Positions 7,630-16,941 of a stretch of DNA of 64,000 nt are shown in pieces. Where the stretch lies: contig CAJAQB010000019.1 in the NCBI GenBank assembly GCA_903943975.1, positions 124,001-188,000 of the forward strand, given 5' to 3'. Made by a program: the position numbers and the translations under genes. The notes beneath the pieces are model-generated. The model was not told where the DNA came from. It did not search any database and saw only the letters and a program-made list of their open reading frames with translations. Numbering within the stretch: position 1 is the stretch's first letter; the number at the start of each line of letters is the position of its first letter. The stretch comes from Synechococcus lacustris (GTDB taxonomy: Bacteria; Cyanobacteriota; Cyanobacteriia; PCC-6307; Cyanobiaceae).

Positions 7630-10097
7630 GCGGGGCTTCCCTGGCCCCAGAGTTGGATCTCTGGCTCAAACGGCTGCAGCGCAGCCTCAGCCTTGAGGCG
7701 GATAACGGCTTTCAAGACCTTCAGGGTCAACGCTTTCGCTTCCATGGCTTTATGGCCAGCAGCTGCAGCCAGCCCCCTGATCAGCTGCCCGCCCAGCACC
7801 GCCCAGCCCTGCAGGCCTTTGCCAGCCCCTTTGAGCGCTATCCCAGCATTGACCTAGACCAGCGCCGGCACCTGGTGATCCAGCTGCGCCAGCATCTCCA
7901 CGGCCTACGCAAGGCCCTTGATCCACCGGAACCAATCGGCCCGCCCCGGCTGCGGCTCCAGGGCCCTCAAGCGGCAACGTCAGATCAAATCCTGCAGCTA
8001 GACACGCCCCTGGGGCAGGTAAAAGCGATCGGCCCCCGGCTGGCCAGTCGCTTGGTACCGCTGGGCTTGCTGCTGGTGAGCGATTTACTGCGTTATTACC
8101 CCCGCGACTACGTCGACTACTCGCGGCTGGTGCGCATCAATGCTCTGCAAACAGGGGTTACCGCCACGGTGGTTGCCACGGTGCGCCGCTGCCATGCCTT
8201 TGCCAGCCCAAAAAATCCAAATCTGGCAATCCTTGAGCTGCAGTTGCAAGACCCCACCGGTCGCCTGCGGATTAGCAAATTCATGGCCGGCCGCCGCTTC
8301 ACCTCCCAGGGCTGGTTGCAGCAGCAACAAAGGCTTTACCCGGTGGGGGCCCAGGTGGCGGCCAGCGGCTTGGTGAAGGAGGGCCGCTTTGGCCTCAGCC
8401 TCCAGGAGCCGCTGATCGAAGTGCTCGGGGATCCCGCCGCTGGCCTGCAATCGGCGGAAATCGGCCGGGTGTTGCCGGTTTATGGGCTCACTGAAGGTTT
8501 GATTGCCGAAAAACTGCGCCAGGCGGTGCAGGCGGTGCTGCCGGTGCTGGCGAGGCTCCACGACCCCCTGGACCAGCGCTGGCGCCAGCAGTGGCAACTG
8601 CTGCCCCTGGCCGAAGCCCTCGAACAAATCCATGGGCCCAGCTCCAGGGAGGCGTTGGCGGCCAGTAGGCGCCGGCTGGTATTTGATGAATTTCTGCTGC
8701 TGCAATTGGCCCTGGGCCAACGGCGTCAGCAATTGCGCCAGCGGCCGGCGCCGGTGTTGGCCTTAGGCAGCCAGGGGCAGCGCCTCCAAGGATTTTTGAA
8801 GTTGTTGCCCTTTCGCTTCACCGATGCCCAGGACCGGGTACTAAAGGAAATCTGCGCAGACATGGCCCGCCCCCAGCCGATGGCGCGGCTGGTGCAGGGG
8901 GATGTGGGCAGTGGCAAAACCGTGGTGGCCGTGGCGGCTCTGCTCTCGGCCATTGATGCCGGCCACCAGGGGGCCCTGATGGCCCCCACGGAGGTGCTGG
9001 CCCAGCAGCATTACGAAAAGCTCTGCCAGTGGCTGCCGCAACTGCATGTAAGCGTCGACTTTCTTAGTGGTTCCACCCCAGCCCCCCGGCGGCGGCAACT
9101 GCTGCAGAACCTGGCCAATGGTCAGTTGCAACTGCTGGTGGGCACCCATGCCCTGATCGAAGACCCGGTGGAATTTGCCAGCCTCGGCCTGGTGGTGGTG
9201 GATGAACAGCACCGTTTTGGGGTGCACCAACGCAATCGGCTGCTCAGTAAGGGCCTGCAACCGCATTTGCTCAGCATGACCGCCACACCAATCCCCCGCA
9301 CCCTGGCCCTGAGCGTGCATGGGGACCTTGATGTGAGCCAAATCGATAGCCTGCCCCCCGGGCGGCAACCGATCAAAACCGAGGTGCTGAGCAGTGCCCA
9401 ACGGCCCAGGGCTGAGGCCCTGATCCGGGAGCAGATCGCCGCCGGCCGCCAGGCCTACCTGGTGCTGCCGCTGGTGGAGGAATCGGAGAAACTTGATTTG
9501 CGCTCCGCCATTGATGAACATCAACGCCTCGCCACAGAGGTGTTTCCGGATCTGCAGCTGGGCCTGTTGCACGGTCGGCTTTCCAGTGCCAACAAAACCG
9601 CTGCGATCGAAGCCTTTGCCGCCGGTCGCACCCAATTGCTGGTGTCTACCACCGTGGTGGAGGTGGGGGTGGATGTGCCCAATGCCACGGTGATGCTGAT
9701 CGACCATGCCGAACGGTTTGGCCTGGCCCAGTTGCATCAATTGCGGGGCCGGGTGGGCCGGGGCAGCTGCGCCTCCCACTGTTTGCTGATCAATGACAGC
9801 TCCTCAGCTCTGGCGAAACAGCGGCTGGAGGTACTGGCCCGTTGTAGCGATGGCTTTGAGATCGCCGAGGTGGACCTAAAGCTGCGGGGCCCTGGCCAGG
9901 TGCTGGGCACCCGGCAATCGGGGCTTCCCGATTTGGCCCTGGCCAGCCTCAGCGACGACGGCGCCGTGCTGGAGGAGGCCCGCAGCCTCGCCCAGGCGAT
10001 TCTGGAGGAGGATCCAAAGCTTGAACAGCATCAAGCCCTGGCGGACTGTTTGGCGGCCCAACGCCGCAGCCTCGCCGCCGCCGCCCGCCTGAATTAA
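7587..10097 (+). CDS. recG: ATP-dependent DNA helicase RecG
   Basis: Branch-migrating superfamily 2 helicase that remodels stalled forks and Holliday junctions. At 836 aa it carries the extra cyanobacterial N-terminal region before the wedge/OB domain (LLRYYPRDYVDYS). Helicase motifs are intact: Walker A GDVGSGKTVV, motif Ia APTEVLA, DEQH box VVVDEQHRFGV, motif III TATPIPRT and motif VI LRGRVGRG. The GTG start at 7587 overlaps the preceding gene by 43 nt; a TTG at 7653 (before LDLWLKRLQ) is an alternative. It is preceded by the acidic unknown and followed after 5 nt by the VanX-like gene. Confidence 0.97.
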   Translation: MVGGQRSTPEPRALSGASLAPELDLWLKRLQRSLSLEADNGFQDLQGQRFRFHGFMASSCSQPPDQLPAQHRPALQAFASPFERYPSIDLDQRRHLVIQLRQHLHGLRKALDPPEPIGPPRLRLQGPQAATSDQILQLDTPLGQVKAIGPRLASRLVPLGLLLVSDLLRYYPRDYVDYSRLVRINALQTGVTATVVATVRRCHAFASPKNPNLAILELQLQDPTGRLRISKFMAGRRFTSQGWLQQQQRLYPVGAQVAASGLVKEGRFGLSLQEPLIEVLGDPAAGLQSAEIGRVLPVYGLTEGLIAEKLRQAVQAVLPVLARLHDPLDQRWRQQWQLLPLAEALEQIHGPSSREALAASRRRLVFDEFLLLQLALGQRRQQLRQRPAPVLALGSQGQRLQGFLKLLPFRFTDAQDRVLKEICADMARPQPMARLVQGDVGSGKTVVAVAALLSAIDAGHQGALMAPTEVLAQQHYEKLCQWLPQLHVSVDFLSGSTPAPRRRQLLQNLANGQLQLLVGTHALIEDPVEFASLGLVVVDEQHRFGVHQRNRLLSKGLQPHLLSMTATPIPRTLALSVHGDLDVSQIDSLPPGRQPIKTEVLSSAQRPRAEALIREQIAAGRQAYLVLPLVEESEKLDLRSAIDEHQRLATEVFPDLQLGLLHGRLSSANKTAAIEAFAAGRTQLLVSTTVVEVGVDVPNATVMLIDHAERFGLAQLHQLRGRVGRGSCASHCLLINDSSSALAKQRLEVLARCSDGFEIAEVDLKLRGPGQVLGTRQSGLPDLALASLSDDGAVLEEARSLAQAILEEDPKLEQHQALADCLAAQRRSLAAAARLN

Positions 10098-10102
10098 TCC
10101 CC

Positions 10103-10756
10103 ATGCCCCGCCCCTGGAGCCCCCTACCGATCCATGAATGCTGTGAGCCGCTGCTGGTACTTCCCCCCAGCCTGCGGCGCTGGCAGCCCCACCCCTATGG
10201 TCAGTTGGGGGCCCCCTATCCAGAGGGCGTGGATCCCTATCAACTGCGCCAGGGGGTGACCCTGCGGCTGCTGCGGGCCCAACGCCTGCTTCAGGCCCTG
10301 CAGCCCCAGTTGCAACTGTTGATCTTTGATGCCTGGCGACCGCTGGCGGTGCAGCAATTCATGGTCGACTACAGCCTGGCCTTACCGGGCGCCAGCCAGG
10401 AATCAGTGGCGGCCCTCTGGGCCCCACCGAGCAGCGATCCGCTCACGCCACCGCCCCACAGCACCGGGGCGGCACTGGATCTCAGCCTTGCCTGGATAGG
10501 TGGCGAGCCCCTAGCCATGGGTGGCGAAATTGACGCCCTAGGGCCGATTGCCGAACCCGATCATTTCAGCCAAGCCAGCCCCGAGTCAGCGGAGGGCCAG
10601 TGGCATCAACAACGGCGCTGGCTGGCCGAGGCCATGGGCCGGGCCGGTTTTGCCCAGCACCCCGGCGAATGGTGGCATTTCAGCTGGGGCGATCAACTCT
10701 GGGCTTGGCGCTGTGGCCAGCGCTGGGCCCGCTATGGCCGGGTTCAGGCGGTCTGA
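10103..10756 (+). CDS. VanX-like D-alanyl-D-alanine dipeptidase (M15D)
   Basis: Zinc metallopeptidase of family M15D, 217 aa. The family signature is complete: DAWRP at about 76-80, the first zinc motif HSTGAALDLSL (His ... Asp) near 116-126 and EWWHFSWGD near 193-201 with the catalytic Glu and third zinc His. VanX-type enzymes cleave free D-Ala-D-Ala. With no vanA/vanH neighbours a vancomycin-resistance role is not supported; recycling of wall dipeptide is more likely. No signal peptide is visible, so it is probably cytoplasmic. The 3' end overlaps that of sir by 13 nt (convergent). Confidence 0.85.
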   Translation: MPRPWSPLPIHECCEPLLVLPPSLRRWQPHPYGQLGAPYPEGVDPYQLRQGVTLRLLRAQRLLQALQPQLQLLIFDAWRPLAVQQFMVDYSLALPGASQESVAALWAPPSSDPLTPPPHSTGAALDLSLAWIGGEPLAMGGEIDALGPIAEPDHFSQASPESAEGQWHQQRRWLAEAMGRAGFAQHPGEWWHFSWGDQLWAWRCGQRWARYGRVQAV

Positions 10757-12483
10757 CCGGCCACCTGAAGCAATTGCCCGAGGCTCTCGGCTCCGAGGCC
10801 ATGGCAATGGTCGCCGAAGCTGCTGCCCTTGCCCTGGTCGCGCCAATGGCGCAGCAGGGGCGTGAGCGTGGTTTCCAGCTGCTCAAGGGGCAGTTTTTCC
10901 AGGTAGGGCACGGCTAGGCGGGTGAGGCCGGGGCTGCCGCCCAGCCAGAGCTGGTATTGGTCAACGCCGCTGCCCACCAGGGCCAATTCGGCCATGTAAG
11001 GGCGGGCACAACCGTTGGGACAGCCGGTGATCCGGAACAGGATCGGCGTTGTGATCGCCTCCTGGGCCAGGAGCTGCTCCAAGCGATCGAGGATTTTGGG
11101 CAGGATCCGCTCGGATTCAGTGATCGCCAGGCCACAGGTGGGTAGGGCCGGGCAGGCAATCGCATGGCGACTGAGCAGACTGGTTTCGCCGGGGTTCTGC
11201 CATCCCAGCTCCGCCAAGGCAGCGGCAATCGTGTCCTTCTGGTTTTTGGCGATCTGGCAGAGCAGCAGGTCTTGGTTGGGGGTGAGCCGCACCTCCAATT
11301 GAAAGCGCTCCACCAGCTGGCGCAGGCCCCGTTTCCGTTCCCCCTCGAGCCGCCCGGAGAGCAGGGAAAGCCCCACAAACCAAAGGCCATCCCCCTGGGC
11401 ATGCCAACCGAGGTAATCCTTGAGCTGGGGCCTGGCTTCCTTCTGGGCAGGGGCAATCGGAGCCTCGAAATAGCGGGCCAGTTCCGTGCGGAACCAGTCG
11501 ATGCCGCGGTCTTGGATCAGGTACTTGAGGCGGGCATGGCGCCGTTGCTGCCGGTCACCATGGTCCCGCTGCAATGCCACCACCGCCTGCACCAGATCAA
11601 GGATCTCGGTGCCCTTCACATAGCCCAGCGAATCGGCGCTGCGGGCAAAGGTTTCCTCCTTGTTGTGGGTCCGGCCCATGCCGCCGCCCACATACACGTT
11701 GCAACCGCGCAGGCGACCGCCCAAATCGGTGAAGGCCACCAGCCCCAGGTCTTGGGTGAGCAAATCAACGGAGTTGTCGCCGGGCACGGTCACCGCCACC
11801 TTGAACTTGCGGGGCAGGTAGGTGGCGCCGTAGAGCGGTTCCTCTGGATCACCGCTGGCCAGGATTCCCTGCTGCTGGCGTTTACGCACCTTGCTGCTGG
11901 CCACTGAAGGCCGGATCTTGTAACGCTTCTCGCCATCCACCCAGAGCTCCAGGTAGGCGCCGGCGGCGGCTTTGGGGGCCAATAGGTCGGCAATGTCATC
12001 GGCTAGGCGGCGGGCCACTGGATAGCCCTGGTCCTGGAAGGGGGCCGCCGGCGCCATCACATTGCGGTTGATGTCGCCACAGGCCGCCAGGGTGGAGCCG
12101 AGGTTGCGCACGATCGTGCCCAGCACCGTGCGCAGATCCTGTTTGGCCACGCCATGGAGCTGAAAGGCCTGGCGGGTGGTGATCCGCATGCTGCCTACGC
12201 CGTAGTCGTCCGCCAGGCTGTCGAGGGCCAGGTAGAGCTGGGCAGGGATGCGGCCGCCGGGGCTGCGCAGCCGCAGCATCATTCCCCAGTCTTTTTCTTG
12301 CCCCTTCTGGCGGTTATCGCGGTTGTCCTGCTGGTAGGAACCGTGAAACTTCAGAATCTGAACCGCCCCTTCCGTGAAGTAAGGCAGGTCATTGGCTAGT
12401 TCGCTGGCCAGGGGTTCGCGCAGGTGCTGGCTACTGGCCTTTAGCTGCTCGAATTTGGTGGGGCGGTCGGGAACAACGGTCAC
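10744..12483 (-). CDS. sir: ferredoxin-sulfite reductase
   Basis: Assimilatory sulfite reductase using ferredoxin, 579 aa, six-electron reduction of sulfite to sulfide with sirohaem and a [4Fe-4S] cluster. The cluster ligands are in CPALPTCGLA (about 438-447) and RITGCPNGCARPYMAE (about 487-502), the two paired Cys motifs of the family. Substrate/sirohaem residues lie in the basic stretches RITTRQAFQLHG and NRNVMAP. Length and motifs separate it from nitrite reductase; DWGMMLRLRSPGG is the usual Sir N-domain. It is transcribed divergently from glyS across 89 nt and converges on the VanX-like gene. Confidence 0.95.
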   Translation of the reverse strand: MTVVPDRPTKFEQLKASSQHLREPLASELANDLPYFTEGAVQILKFHGSYQQDNRDNRQKGQEKDWGMMLRLRSPGGRIPAQLYLALDSLADDYGVGSMRITTRQAFQLHGVAKQDLRTVLGTIVRNLGSTLAACGDINRNVMAPAAPFQDQGYPVARRLADDIADLLAPKAAAGAYLELWVDGEKRYKIRPSVASSKVRKRQQQGILASGDPEEPLYGATYLPRKFKVAVTVPGDNSVDLLTQDLGLVAFTDLGGRLRGCNVYVGGGMGRTHNKEETFARSADSLGYVKGTEILDLVQAVVALQRDHGDRQQRRHARLKYLIQDRGIDWFRTELARYFEAPIAPAQKEARPQLKDYLGWHAQGDGLWFVGLSLLSGRLEGERKRGLRQLVERFQLEVRLTPNQDLLLCQIAKNQKDTIAAALAELGWQNPGETSLLSRHAIACPALPTCGLAITESERILPKILDRLEQLLAQEAITTPILFRITGCPNGCARPYMAELALVGSGVDQYQLWLGGSPGLTRLAVPYLEKLPLEQLETTLTPLLRHWRDQGKGSSFGDHCHGLGAESLGQLLQVAGQTA

Positions 12484-12572
12484 AGGCCGGAATGAGCTAC
12501 TGGATAGGTAAGGACGACCTTAAGCAACGATGCGGATCAATTCATAAAGTCAGCTACTGCTGAACACTTCCC
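12484..12572. promoter_or_regulatory. divergent spacer between sir and glyS
   Basis: 89 nt that must contain promoters for both sir (minus) and glyS (plus) or their leaders. I found no GTA-N8-TAC NtcA site and no convincing -10/-35 pair. An in-frame TGA at 12561 fixes the glyS start immediately downstream. Confidence 0.35.
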
Positions 12573-14735
12573 TTGGCCACGTTCCTACTGGAGATCGGCA
12601 CCGAGGAGTTGCCGGCGGATTTTGCCCGTTTGGCCCTCCCCCAGCTGGAGCACCTGGTTCGCAGCGATCTGGCTGAGCAACGGCTCTCCCACGGGGCTGT
12701 GACCTGCACCAGCACCCCTAGGCGCCTGAGCGTGCTGGTGGCAGACCTGGCTGCTGGCCAGCAGGACCTGGAGGAGGAGCGCAAGGGGCCCCCAGCGGGC
12801 CAGGCCTTCAAGGACGGGGTCCCCAGCCAGGCCGCCATCGGCTTTGCCAAGCGTTGTGGCATAGAAGCCACAGCCCTAGAGGTGCGTGAAACGGCCAAGG
12901 GCGCCTTTGTATTTGCCAGGGTTAGGGAGGCTGGCCGCCCCAGCGCCGAGGTGCTGGCCCAGCAGATCCCCCTCTGGATCCAAGCCCTGCAGGGGCGGCG
13001 TTTCATGCGTTGGGGGGAAGGCGACAACCGTTTCTCCCGACCGGTGCGCTGGCTGGTGGCCCTACTGGATGCCAACTTGATTCCGATCACCCTCAAGGGC
13101 AGCGACCCAGAGGTGGTGGCGGGCCAGCAGAGTCGTGGCCATCGCCTTTGGGCCGAATCGGTAACGATCCCCTCGGCGGATCGCTATGTAGAAACCCTGG
13201 CCGCCGTTGGGGTGGAGGTGAATCGCGCCAGCCGTAGGGCAGCGATCGAACAGGCCGTACAGCAGGCCGCCGCCGCCCTGGGGGCCCGGCCTGATCTACC
13301 AGAGGAGTTGCTGGAGGAACTCACCGACCTGGTGGAGGCGCCCCAATTGTTTGAAGGCTCAGTGGCCGAGCACTACCTATCGCTGCCAGCGGAGCTGCTG
13401 GCCACGGTGATGCGCTCCCACCAGCGCTATGTGCCCCTCTACCGCCTAGATGCGGAGCTGGATCCCCTCGCCCTAGATGCCAGGGACTGCCTGCTGCCCC
13501 GTTTCCTCTGCATTGGCAATGGTTTGGCCGCCGCCACCGCCACAGTGCGCCGGGGCAATGAACGGGTGCTGAAGGCCCGCTTGGCGGATGCTGAGTTCTT
13601 TGTTCAGGCCGACCGGGCCGTGGCCAGCATCGACCGCCGCGACCAGCTGGACCGGGTCACCTTTGCCGAAGGGCTGGGCAGCCTGCGGGACCGTTGCGAG
13701 CGGCTGGAGTGGTTTACAGATGTGTTGCTGGAGCTGTTGCCGCTCACCAGCACCAACGCTGACCAGGCCCGTCGGGCCGCCCACCTCTGCAAACACGATC
13801 TTGTGAGCCAGATGGTGGGCGAATTCCCTGAGCTCCAGGGGGTGATCGGCGCCAAATATCTGGTGGCGGAGGGGGAACCCCGGGAGGTGGCCCTGGCGGT
13901 GCTGGAGCATTACCTACCCCGGGGGGCCGGTGATCGGCTGCCCAGCTCCGCTGCCGGGGCGGTGCTGGCCCTGGCGGAGCGGCTGGAACTGTTGCTGAGC
14001 ATCTACGCCAAGGGGGAACGGCCCAGCGGCTCCTCCGACCCCTACGCCCTGCGCCGGGCCGGCAACGGCCTGCTGCAGATCCTCTGGGCCCAGGGCTGGG
14101 GCCTGGATCTGCAGGCCCTACTGCAACGGGCCAGCGCCCATTGGGCCGAATTGTTCCCGGATTTCGCGGTGGACGGCCCGGCCCTGGCGCTAGAGCTGGG
14201 GGAATTCCTGCGCCAGCGACTGCTGAGCCTGCTGGAGGAAGAGTTGCCTGCCGACTTAGTGCAGGCGGTGGCCGGTGAAAGCGTTGCCCTTGCTCGGGTG
14301 ATCAGCGACCCAGCCGATGCCCGCCAGCGGGCCGAATTACTGGTGAAGCTGCGCAGCCAGGGGACGTTGGCGGCGGTGCAGGCGGTGGTGCAACGGGCCT
14401 CGCGCCTGGCGGAAAAGGGGGATTTACCGGCAAGCGTGCTTGCCCCCGGCAGCGTTGTGCAGCCGGCTTTATTTGAGAAGAGCAGCGAAACCGCCATGCT
14501 CCAGGTGCTGAAGCAACTGGAGCCGATTGCCACCGGTAGCGACCCCGGTCGCTACGCCCAGCTGGCCGAAGGCCTGACTGCTGGAGCCGCGGCCCTGGCC
14601 GCCTTCTTTGATGGGGACCAGAGCGTGATGGTGATGGCAGACGACCCTGAGGTGCGCCGCAACCGGCTCAACCTCTTGGCGGTGCTGCGCAATCAGGCCT
14701 CAGTGTTGGCCGACTTCAGCCGGATCAACGGCTGA
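12573..14735 (+). CDS. glyS: glycyl-tRNA synthetase beta subunit (TTG start)
   Basis: Beta chain of the alpha2beta2 bacterial glycyl-tRNA synthetase, 720 aa, carrying tRNA-binding and anticodon-recognition parts. The N-terminus (M)ATFLLEIGTEELPADF is the family signature and GEFPELQGVIGAKYL is the conserved HD-like region; the C-terminal domain ends FFDGDQSVMVMADDPEVRRN. The start codon must be TTG 12573: an in-frame TGA sits at 12561-12563 with no other start between, and the family N-terminus begins exactly there. The alpha subunit gene (glyQ) is not in the window. The 3' end overlaps chlP by 11 nt (convergent). Confidence 0.96.
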   Translation: MATFLLEIGTEELPADFARLALPQLEHLVRSDLAEQRLSHGAVTCTSTPRRLSVLVADLAAGQQDLEEERKGPPAGQAFKDGVPSQAAIGFAKRCGIEATALEVRETAKGAFVFARVREAGRPSAEVLAQQIPLWIQALQGRRFMRWGEGDNRFSRPVRWLVALLDANLIPITLKGSDPEVVAGQQSRGHRLWAESVTIPSADRYVETLAAVGVEVNRASRRAAIEQAVQQAAAALGARPDLPEELLEELTDLVEAPQLFEGSVAEHYLSLPAELLATVMRSHQRYVPLYRLDAELDPLALDARDCLLPRFLCIGNGLAAATATVRRGNERVLKARLADAEFFVQADRAVASIDRRDQLDRVTFAEGLGSLRDRCERLEWFTDVLLELLPLTSTNADQARRAAHLCKHDLVSQMVGEFPELQGVIGAKYLVAEGEPREVALAVLEHYLPRGAGDRLPSSAAGAVLALAERLELLLSIYAKGERPSGSSDPYALRRAGNGLLQILWAQGWGLDLQALLQRASAHWAELFPDFAVDGPALALELGEFLRQRLLSLLEEELPADLVQAVAGESVALARVISDPADARQRAELLVKLRSQGTLAAVQAVVQRASRLAEKGDLPASVLAPGSVVQPALFEKSSETAMLQVLKQLEPIATGSDPGRYAQLAEGLTAGAAALAAFFDGDQSVMVMADDPEVRRNRLNLLAVLRNQASVLADFSRING

Positions 14736-16008
14736 GCTCGGCCTCTAGCTCCGCTTCCGTGCGCACGGCACTGGCCACGGGTTTATAGGCCTGGGGGGCA
14801 AGGGCATTTCCCCGCAGCATTGAACCAAGGGTGAGCAGGGTGAGCTTTAACTGCTGCCAGGGGTTCATCACCACCACGCGTTTGTATAGGTAACTGTCAA
14901 AGGTGAGTCTCTGCACATCCTTGTCGTCACACATTTCCACAAAGGCTTCCCTGGCCGCATCGTTTCGATAAAAAATATTTTGGAGGATTTCCAGCACCTT
15001 GTAGGTGGTGCCGTACTGGCGATCCCACTTCTTTAGGTAACCCTTGAGATCTTTTTCCGTGGGAATCCGGCTGCCATTGGCACTAGTGGCCACAATTTGT
15101 TCGGCGCACATGCGGCCGCTCTTGGCGGCGAAGTAGATCCCCTCGCCAGAACTCTTAGTCACATAACCGGCGGCATCGCCCACCAGGGCCATGCGGCCAA
15201 CAACCCGGCGGGGGCGGGGGTGTTCTGGAATCGGGTGGGCTTCCACCTTGATCACTTCCCCATGCAGCAGCCGCTTACTGGCCCGCTCACGAATACCCGC
15301 CTGTAATCCCTTAATCAAAGACTGGTTCTGTTGCATGGTGCCGGTGCCCACCGCCACGTGGTCATATTTAGGGAAGACCCAGGCGTAGAAGTCTGGGGAG
15401 ACATCGCTACCCACATACATCTCGGCCAGATCTTCGTAGTAGGCCATTTCCTCCTTGGGCAGGCGAATCCGCTCCTGGAAGGCGATAGCCACGTTGTAAT
15501 CGCCAGCATCCATCGCCTTGGCGATGCGACTGTTGGCGCCATCGGCACCGATTATTAAATCCACCTCCAGGGTTTTGAGCTCACCGGTGGCTCCACCGCT
15601 GCTGAAATCGGCATAGTTCAGGGTGTAGGGCCCCTGGCGCTGCTTGCCGGTATCCACCGACTGCACCAGCCCATTGATCAGGGTGGCCCCCAGGCCTGCG
15701 GCCCGCTCCCGCAGGAAGGCATCCATCACCTCCCTACGGCACATGCCGATGTATTCGTCGCTGTTTTCCAGGTGGATATCCACCTCCCGGTTGGAAGGGG
15801 AAATCATTTTCATGTGGCGCACCTTGCGATCGATGATCGAGGCGGGCAGGTCAAATTCCGAAACCATGCAGAGGGGAATCGCCCCACCGCAGGGCTTGGC
15901 ATTGTCGAGTTTTCGTTCAAAGATCCAGGTTTGAATCCCCGCCTTCGCCAGCACCTCAGCGGCGCAGGAACCGCTGGGACCACCACCAACAACAGCGACA
16001 CGCAACAT
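14725..16008 (-). CDS. chlP: geranylgeranyl diphosphate/chlorophyllide reductase ChlP
   Basis: Flavoprotein that reduces geranylgeranyl groups to phytyl for chlorophyll and tocopherol synthesis, at the thylakoid membrane. From ATG 16008 it is 427 aa and opens LRVAVVGGGPSGSCAAEVLA, the GxGxxG FAD fold, followed by the PCGGAIPLCM motif of plant-type ChlP; GDAAGYVTKSSGEGIYFA is the second FAD motif. The frame stays open to 16224, but the extra 72 residues look unlike the family and cross the divergent vanY-like gene, so I reject them. The C-terminus is Ala/Glu rich. Confidence 0.95.
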   Translation of the reverse strand: MLRVAVVGGGPSGSCAAEVLAKAGIQTWIFERKLDNAKPCGGAIPLCMVSEFDLPASIIDRKVRHMKMISPSNREVDIHLENSDEYIGMCRREVMDAFLRERAAGLGATLINGLVQSVDTGKQRQGPYTLNYADFSSGGATGELKTLEVDLIIGADGANSRIAKAMDAGDYNVAIAFQERIRLPKEEMAYYEDLAEMYVGSDVSPDFYAWVFPKYDHVAVGTGTMQQNQSLIKGLQAGIRERASKRLLHGEVIKVEAHPIPEHPRPRRVVGRMALVGDAAGYVTKSSGEGIYFAAKSGRMCAEQIVATSANGSRIPTEKDLKGYLKKWDRQYGTTYKVLEILQNIFYRNDAAREAFVEMCDDKDVQRLTFDSYLYKRVVVMNPWQQLKLTLLTLGSMLRGNALAPQAYKPVASAVRTEAELEAELSR

Positions 16009-16129
16009 TCCTGGGACCTTTTTCGCGGGGACTGAACTTGGGCTGAAGCTAACACTGCAGAACCTTTCACTGTCGGCAAGAAGCGAGCCTGGCACTAGGA
16101 TCTGACAGATTTGTTCGTCACCAGTCCGG
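16009..16129. promoter_or_regulatory. divergent spacer between chlP and vanY-like gene
   Basis: 121-nt spacer between two divergent starts, so promoters for chlP (minus) and the carboxypeptidase gene (plus) are expected here. No clear consensus boxes or strong dyads were seen. Confidence 0.35.
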
Positions 16130-16864
16130 ATGCGCAGCACCCGAGAGGAGCTTCCGGTGGCCCGGCGACTGAGCCGTCCCAGTAAGCGGCGGGAACTGCC
16201 AATTGCTCCGGTGGTGCTCTCCACCGCCCTCGCCCTAGGCGGCGGACTGGCGGCGCTGTTCCTGTTCCAAGAACAGCTGCAACAGCGTTTCTGGGGTCCA
16301 CCCCCCGTGGCAGGGATCAGTGCAAGGCCTGATTTCCAGGGGCGCCTCCTGGGCCATTTCCCCTATGGCGAGGTCAAGGCCAGCAATTTGGTGGATTTGG
16401 CCCCAGGGCTGCAACTAGACAGCGAAGCGGCGACCGCCTTCGAGGAAATGCGCAGCGCAGCAGCAGCAGATGGGGTGCAGCTGCGGGTGATCAGTGCCTT
16501 TAGGCCGATTGCCATGCAGAAGGAAATTTTCTTTGGGGTCAAGTCGGAACGCAATCAGAGTGCCGAAGAAAGGGCCCGGGTCAGTGCTCCCCCCGGCTAT
16601 TCAGAGCACAGCACCGGCCTGGCCATGGACCTAGGGGACGACAGCCTGCCCCAAACCAACCTGTCCGAAAGCTTTGAAGGCACCCCGGCCTTCTACTGGC
16701 TGCAAAACAACGCCCATCGCTTCCACTACCAGCTTTCCTTTGCCAAGGGCAATCGCCAGGGGGTTAGCTATGAACCCTGGCACTGGCGCTACGAAGGCTC
16801 TGCCCAAGCCCTGCAGCAGTTTGAGGCAGCCCACCGCTTCAATCAGTCCCGCGGCCCCTTCTGA
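16130..16864 (+). CDS. VanY-like D-alanyl-D-alanine carboxypeptidase (M15B)
   Basis: Membrane-anchored zinc carboxypeptidase, 244 aa, expected to trim the terminal D-Ala of peptidoglycan stem peptides in the periplasm. A basic N-terminus is followed by a membrane span at about residues 25-47 (PIAPVVLSTALALGGGLAALF). The catalytic domain has SAFRPIAMQ, the zinc motif SEHSTGLAMDLGD and EPWHWRY with the catalytic Glu and third zinc ligand. A GTG at 16157 could serve as a later start. It is the second M15 peptidase in the window; unlike the VanX-like enzyme it is anchored outside the cytoplasm. Confidence 0.88.
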   Translation: MRSTREELPVARRLSRPSKRRELPIAPVVLSTALALGGGLAALFLFQEQLQQRFWGPPPVAGISARPDFQGRLLGHFPYGEVKASNLVDLAPGLQLDSEAATAFEEMRSAAAADGVQLRVISAFRPIAMQKEIFFGVKSERNQSAEERARVSAPPGYSEHSTGLAMDLGDDSLPQTNLSESFEGTPAFYWLQNNAHRFHYQLSFAKGNRQGVSYEPWHWRYEGSAQALQQFEAAHRFNQSRGPF

Positions 16865-16941
16865 CGCATGAGGGGATAGACTACGTATGTTCAGCACCTG
16901 TCTCAGGGTGCGGTAGAGCTTCCGCTAAACACCATCTCCAA

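Noticed and set aside
8841-9779. Long open frame (312 aa) on the minus strand opposite recG
   Set aside because: Product is Gly/His/Gln-rich with no domain; it is the antisense shadow of a GC-rich true gene.
10103-10756. Vancomycin resistance gene cluster
   Set aside because: Only a VanX-like enzyme is present here; no vanH, vanA or regulator genes adjoin it.
11164-11907. 247-aa plus-strand frame opposite sir
   Set aside because: Antisense shadow; no recognisable domain.
12484-12572. NtcA site in front of sir
   Set aside because: No GTA-N8-TAC match in the spacer.
16009-16224. N-terminal extension of ChlP by 72 residues
   Set aside because: Extension overlaps the divergent promoter and vanY-like start, and the family begins at the Rossmann motif.
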